DNA from: Candidatus Gastranaerophilales bacterium
GTDB taxonomy: Bacteria; Cyanobacteriota; Vampirovibrionia; Gastranaerophilales; Gastranaerophilaceae
Length of the DNA stretch: 64,000 nt
Reading direction: 5' to 3'
Assembly: GCA_944322785.1 (NCBI GenBank)
Contig: CALUPW010000006.1
Location: 1 to 64,000, forward strand
A program made the translations under genes and the position numbers. The stretch's first letter is position 1. Each line of letters opens with the position of its first letter. The notes below the pieces were generated by a model, which was not told the origin of the DNA, searched no databases, and was given only the letters and a program-made list of their open reading frames with translations. Of this stretch, positions 60,105-64,000 are shown piece after piece.

Positions 60105-60791
60105 TTACAAATCTTCAAAACCCGGTGATGTTGCCGGAAGCCCTTTGTAACCCTCATTTGACCTTACCGTCTTTTTTATATATTTGTTTGAATAGTTGCC
60201 TTTTTCAAACAGTTTTTTTAATGTATTCTCCCGATTTACAAGAGGATGAAGGGTTTCATCACTTTCCGGATAAACATCAAGAATTTCGCACCACACTGAT
60301 GCCTCCATTGTCCATGCGTAAGTTTCTTCTGCTATTGAATTGTATTCGTCCTGATGTAAAGCTTCATGTGACAAAAGAGCAGCTATTGCACCGGGAGGTG
60401 CATCTTTATGTTTCGGATTTATAAAAATATAAAGCCGACCGCCTTTTTTCCAGCCGAGAGCGTCAAAATCCGCATAATCAGGTCTTATTGTACTTAAATC
60501 TTTAAACATAACTCTTACAGGTTTTTGTGAAAGATTGTTGCCGAGGATTGCCCGTCTTGAAAACTCGCCGTTTGTATCTTTCAGCATATCAAGAGCAACG
60601 TGAAAAATATGATCTTCACTAACATCTTTATAAAGAGGTTTGATACGTTCAACATATTCCGCATTATATTTTTCGGGATAATTTTCCGGAATTATAACAG
60701 GCTCTTTTTTGCCAAAGGAATATGCAGGCAGGGTAATGGTTACTACAGCCGTTGCAATAGTTAATTTTATTATACTTTTAAAATCTTTCAC
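60105..60791 (-). CDS. uncharacterised secreted protein with HExxH motif
   Basis: A 228-residue protein with a signal peptide (about 1-25, ending LPAYSFG). SHEALHQDEY near 148 contains HExxH, the first zinc-binding motif of metallopeptidases, and an acidic EETYAW follows 11 residues on, which could supply the third ligand. Around it are DFDALGWKKGGRLYIFINPKHKD and MEASVWCEILDVYPE. A secreted zinc-dependent peptidase or a related hydrolase is plausible, but no family is recognised and the third ligand is a guess. Confidence 0.62.
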   Translation of the reverse strand: MKDFKSIIKLTIATAVVTITLPAYSFGKKEPVIIPENYPEKYNAEYVERIKPLYKDVSEDHIFHVALDMLKDTNGEFSRRAILGNNLSQKPVRVMFKDLSTIRPDYADFDALGWKKGGRLYIFINPKHKDAPPGAIAALLSHEALHQDEYNSIAEETYAWTMEASVWCEILDVYPESDETLHPLVNRENTLKKLFEKGNYSNKYIKKTVRSNEGYKGLPATSPGFEDL

Positions 60792-60883
60792 GTCCGCTTC
60801 TCTCCTTTGAATTACTACATACTTAACAGTATATCTTTATCTTATTTTAACGACAAATTTTTTAAAGACAAATTTAACTTTTA

Positions 60884-62452
60884 TTACTTTCTGTTAAGCA
60901 TCGCCAGTTCTTTATATAAACTTTTATATTCTTCACATTCAGGCGCAAGACTTTCGGCTTCTTTTATATATTCAAAAGCCGCCTTTACATCGTCTGCATC
61001 TCTGTATAATCCGCTCATTGCCGCATAATATTTCGGGTTATTTATATCATAGAATATTGCACGTTTCATGCATTCAACAGCTTCCTCAAAATCATTTTCT
61101 TTATTCCGCACCATTGAAAGATAATAGTAAGCCTCCGAACAATTTATATCAAGAGAAAGTGCATTTTGTGCAAATTGTTTTGATTTTTCAAAATCTCCTT
61201 TTAAATATGCGGCTTCTGCGCCCAGGACATAAGCCTCAAGGATATTTTCATTTTCCGCTGATATTTTTTCGACTATATCGAGAGCTTCATCGAACTTTTT
61301 TTCCATAATAAATATGCCGGCAAAGTCGCATTTGTATGAAATATTTTCGGGATATTCAAGAGTCAATTCCGAAAGCAGTTTTTCGGCTTTATCAAAAACT
61401 GATAATTCGCCATAGACTTTTGCAAGCGCAGATTTGATAAAACAGTCATCGGGATGTTTTTTAAGATTTTCTTCCAGCAAAATCTTTGCGCCGAGAAAAT
61501 CTTTATCCTCAAATTTTAGCAGAGCTTCAAGAACTTTTGTTCTGTAATGCTCCGGATTTAATTCAAGAATAAATTGAACCTCATTTTTTGCCCTGTCAAA
61601 ATCTTTTTGTTTGAAATAAAGATAGGCAAGCGAGTATCTGTAATCCGTGTTGTCCGGCGATAGTCCGATTGCTTTTTTATAGGCGCCTGCAGCTTCTTCA
61701 TGCCAGCCGTTCAAGAAGTATGCATTTGCAAGGTTGTAAAAATATAAAGAATTGTTTTTTGACATAGAGGATGCTTTTGAAAAGTATTTTATTGCATCCG
61801 TAAATTTTTCCTCATCCAGCGCAAACAATCCAAGATAATTTAAGACTTCGTCACTTTCCGTTATCCGTTCGAGTTTGTGAAAGATTTCATAAGATTTTTC
61901 AAACTCGTTTTTATCAAAATAAATTTTTCCTTTCAAAATTTCGGCGTCATCTGACTCTTCTTTAAGGCCTGATAGAACTTCCAGCGCTCTGTCAAAATCT
62001 CCTTTTTGATAAAGTGCTTTTGAATATTCAACCAAAACCTTATCGTCAACGGGTTTGGACTGAATATATTTTTCTATTTCATCATAATCTTTTTCCATTG
62101 CAAGAATTTTTATCAACTCTGCAAGACTTTTTGAGGTTCCGTCAAGCATATATATTTTTTCGGCGATTGTTTTTGCATCATTTATTTTATTTTCACGAAG
62201 GTAAATTTCCCGCAAAAGCTTGTAGGAATCAAGATGGGATTTGTCTTTTAAAAGAACTTTTTCAAGATATTTTTCCGCCCTAACATAATTGTGAAGCTGA
62301 AAATACAAATCCCCCAGCTGATACAAAATTTCTATATTATCAATTTCGGTTTCCAGTGTTTTATAAAGCATTTCAATAGCCTGCTTGTAACAGCCCTGCG
62401 ATTTAAGTTCAAAAGCCTGCTTTATATAATCCAAAACTTCACTATCCTGCAT
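60884..62452 (-). CDS. TPR-repeat protein
   Basis: A 522-residue protein built of about 14 tetratricopeptide repeats of 34 residues. Examples: ALDEEKFTDAIKYFSKASSMSKN, NGWHEEAAGAYKKAIGLSPDN, EYLKGDFEKSKQFAQNALSLDINC-like and KENDFEEAVECMKRAIFYDINNPKYYAAMS. No signal peptide or enzyme domain. It acts as a protein-interaction scaffold. It is 12 bases after the DivIC/FtsB-type gene and probably in its operon, so a link to envelope or division is possible. Confidence 0.88.
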   Translation of the reverse strand: MQDSEVLDYIKQAFELKSQGCYKQAIEMLYKTLETEIDNIEILYQLGDLYFQLHNYVRAEKYLEKVLLKDKSHLDSYKLLREIYLRENKINDAKTIAEKIYMLDGTSKSLAELIKILAMEKDYDEIEKYIQSKPVDDKVLVEYSKALYQKGDFDRALEVLSGLKEESDDAEILKGKIYFDKNEFEKSYEIFHKLERITESDEVLNYLGLFALDEEKFTDAIKYFSKASSMSKNNSLYFYNLANAYFLNGWHEEAAGAYKKAIGLSPDNTDYRYSLAYLYFKQKDFDRAKNEVQFILELNPEHYRTKVLEALLKFEDKDFLGAKILLEENLKKHPDDCFIKSALAKVYGELSVFDKAEKLLSELTLEYPENISYKCDFAGIFIMEKKFDEALDIVEKISAENENILEAYVLGAEAAYLKGDFEKSKQFAQNALSLDINCSEAYYYLSMVRNKENDFEEAVECMKRAIFYDINNPKYYAAMSGLYRDADDVKAAFEYIKEAESLAPECEEYKSLYKELAMLNRK

Positions 62453-62464
62453 ATTCCCTCAAGT

Positions 62465-62881
62465 TCACTTTTTCTTCTTATCTTTTTCGGTTTCTTTTTT
62501 AGGTTCGTTTATAATAACAAGTACTTCATCTTCTCCTGCCATTTTAAGATTGTTTCGAGCAATTCCTTCAAGAGATGTCGTCTTTGAAAACTGTTTTATA
62601 TCATCTTTCAAATCCTGATTTCGAGCTTCGGCCTCATCCCTAACTTTTTCAAGCGTGTTAATTTTCGACTTATATGAAATTGTTTTAGAAATATTAAGGA
62701 TTGCGCCGAATCCGACCTGAAGAATACAAAACACCAGCACAAGGGTTAAAAACGAATAATAAAACCCTTTTTTAACTTTATCTTTGCGGCGGCTTTTTGC
62801 GGCACGAACGGTTTTTCCGGAAACTTCCGGATTATTGCCGCTGACTTCACTATTAATATTTCTGTCATCTTCTGCCGTCAC
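62465..62881 (-). CDS. DivIC/FtsB-type septum formation protein
   Basis: A 138-residue protein with a basic cytosolic N-terminus (KSRRKDKVKKG), one membrane helix (about 41-65, YYSFLTLVLVFCILQVGFGAI), a coiled coil (about 70-107, SKINTLEKVRDEAEARNQDLKDDIKQF) and the family end TTSLEGIARNNLKMAGEDEVLVII. That is the layout of DivIC/FtsB, which joins FtsL and FtsQ/DivIB at the division site. A lysine-rich tail (PKKETEKDKKKK) is added. The TPR gene follows. Confidence 0.85.
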   Translation of the reverse strand: MTAEDDRNINSEVSGNNPEVSGKTVRAAKSRRKDKVKKGFYYSFLTLVLVFCILQVGFGAILNISKTISYKSKINTLEKVRDEAEARNQDLKDDIKQFSKTTSLEGIARNNLKMAGEDEVLVIINEPKKETEKDKKKK

Positions 62882-62949
62882 ACATACCTCACTTATAGTT
62901 AAATATTATAAACGAAATATTGCCGTTTAACAATTATGTATTAAGAAAT

Positions 62950-63819
62950 TTACAATTTAAAATTCGTTGTAAAATTTAGCTGTGACCACGTATTTCCGGT
63001 ATTTATATCATACGTGCGTTTTGCGCCTATATCAAAACGCATACGGTCAATATCTTTTTTTCCGAGAGGGTTGACCGAAAAAATCAGTTCACTTGAACGT
63101 CTGTTGCGGGTCATATCGGTGGACAATTCCTCACGAAGTGAAAACATGTTGTTAATCTTCCATTCCGGCGTTACGCTGAAATTGTCTGTTTGAATTTGTG
63201 TTGTTGTCATACTGTTCTTTTTATACTTTGAACTTAATGAAAAATATTTGCTGTCGTATTTTGTAAAAAGACTCGTTGCATTTTCAAGCTGTGATGTTGA
63301 TATTTCACTGTTAAACGTTGTTCCGAACGACCATTTGCCGTCCTGCTGTGTAAAATTTCGTGTTCTTGGGGAAATATAATATTCCTCCCCTTTAAACTTT
63401 GAAAGCGAATAAAGATTCTGCCCCGGTGAAAGAACTTTATTTTTATCGACAAGAGCTTCCGTAGCTATCTTTTCGGGGGCTTTGATGTTAAGTTCAAATT
63501 TTGTAGGATCTTCCATATACAAAACATCTTCCGCCCCTTCAACAAATTCCGCATAACCTTTTAAGGTCGTTGCATTAAGTACAATTGGTTCTTCTTCCGT
63601 TGTCAAAACTTCATAGGACTGCTCATCTTCTGTTTTATTGTCTTTATCTTTTTTGGATTTTTTAACATTTTCCTCCTGTGTTTCGTCCGGCTCATCATCA
63701 GGAAGCGCCCAGATAAAAATATTCGGCAGTTCAACATCTGCTGCAGGTTTTACGTCATCAGCAATCACAGGCGCATTAAAAAGTAAAATAACCGCAATAA
63801 GAAAAAAAATCCTTTTCAT
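62950..63819 (-). CDS. uncharacterised secreted, beta-rich protein
   Basis: A 289-residue protein with a signal peptide (MKRIFFLIAVILLFNAPVIADD). A charged low-complexity segment (about 42-70, ENVKKSKKDKDNKTEDEQ) leads to a beta-rich region. The second half alternates polar and aromatic residues (YYISPRTRNFTQQDGKWSFGTTFNSEIS, FSLSSKYKKNSMTTTQIQTDNFSVTPEWKINNMFSLREELSTDM) and ends in NFTTNFKL, like the strands and closing residue of outer-membrane barrels. Probably an outer-membrane or periplasmic protein; no named family. Confidence 0.62.
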   Translation of the reverse strand: MKRIFFLIAVILLFNAPVIADDVKPAADVELPNIFIWALPDDEPDETQEENVKKSKKDKDNKTEDEQSYEVLTTEEEPIVLNATTLKGYAEFVEGAEDVLYMEDPTKFELNIKAPEKIATEALVDKNKVLSPGQNLYSLSKFKGEEYYISPRTRNFTQQDGKWSFGTTFNSEISTSQLENATSLFTKYDSKYFSLSSKYKKNSMTTTQIQTDNFSVTPEWKINNMFSLREELSTDMTRNRRSSELIFSVNPLGKKDIDRMRFDIGAKRTYDINTGNTWSQLNFTTNFKL

Positions 63820-63871
63820 ATAATTATTTTACTATTTTATGCACGTTCCGGTCAACAAAAATTCTAAAAAA

Positions 63872-64000
63872 CTATTTTTCATCCGATTCAAGATTGTTAA
63901 GTGCATATTCACAGCACTGTTTTACGAGATTGTTTAACGAAACGCCCTGATTTTGCGCAACTGTTTGGAGGCGCTCCACCAATTCTGCAGGAAGACGAAA
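63872..64000 (-). CDS. Arc/RHH-type DNA-binding domain protein, cut by the window edge
   Basis: The C-terminal 42 codons of a minus-strand gene that begins beyond 64000. It reads FRLPAELVERLQTVAQNQGV, then SLNNLVKQCCEYALNNLE and ends SDEK. The LPAEL...SLNNLV pattern is an Arc/HicB-type ribbon-helix-helix, found in antitoxins and small regulators. The start is outside the window. Confidence 0.7.
   Translation of the reverse strand, partial: FRLPAELVERLQTVAQNQGVSLNNLVKQCCEYALNNLESDEK

Overview
The window is 64 kb of AT-rich chromosome that reads best as a non-photosynthetic relative of the Cyanobacteria: class Vampirovibrionia (Melainabacteria), probably the gut order Gastranaerophilales. The grounds are a DUF3326 protein of the type known mainly from cyanobacteria and plastid-bearing lineages, an AMIN-domain cell-wall amidase, KdsA (Kdo synthesis, so a Gram-negative envelope with LPS), four prepilin-like proteins with the N-terminus (A/G)FT(L/M)AEVLxTLGIIGI(V/I)AAMT, and many lineage-specific small proteins with a short N-terminal FxG motif. 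This placement is inference; no 16S gene is present.

Layout: 0-10 kb holds rqcP, a phosphoesterase, an HlyC/CorC protein, a FliA/WhiG-type sigma factor, an OmpA-like protein, a degenerate M16 peptidase and the operon kdsA-MBL hydrolase-pheS. 10-18 kb holds a pseudopilin divergent from a small XRE regulator, a GlmS-like SIS isomerase, gatB and a tight operon HEAT protein-queC-DUF366-SPOR protein. 17-28 kb holds FxG-motif membrane proteins, nadB-nadC, a NarL-type regulator, secreted small proteins, tRNA-Gly(CCC), a 0.93-kb-spaced duplication of a small FxG gene, and tRNA-Arg(ACG). 28-36 kb holds amidase-murI, a second pseudopilin/XRE divergent pair, DUF3326, a third pseudopilin with an unusual 5-prime end, clpP and a coiled-coil protein. 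36-47 kb holds 5-FTHF cyclo-ligase, two CobO-type ATP:corrinoid adenosyltransferases, a ribbon-helix-helix gene, tuf, rimP-nusA, a large coiled-coil protein and rpsB-tsf behind a structured leader. 47-64 kb holds secreted proteins, uvrA, folP followed by a fourth pseudopilin, more FxG proteins, a YhcC radical-SAM operon, cdd, an S41 protease, a HExxH lipoprotein-like protein, a TPR protein with a DivIC/FtsB homologue and a truncated RHH gene at the edge.

The strongest unusual signal is at 33.2-34.3 kb and 52.0-53.1 kb. Both prepilin genes there have lost the ordinary start just before the prepilin site. Each instead sits behind the same cassette: a Shine-Dalgarno site, a start codon encoding METIDMT, and a run of exactly 12 G. 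With 12 G the frame stops after 16 codons. With 11 or 14 G it would run without a stop for over 100 codons, through palindromic repeats, into the prepilin. This looks like a homopolymer switch of pseudopilin expression, although repeat-driven decay is possible.

Other signals: two other pseudopilins are each divergent from a one-domain XRE regulator; at least six otherwise unlike proteins share the FxG motif; a GC-rich, multi-stem leader precedes rpsB; a second GC-rich structured stretch precedes kdsA; and the M16 protein lacks its zinc site. Several genes shorter than 60 codons were found by reading the sequence directly (36992-37168, 38425-38595, 47487-47630, 56545-56715).
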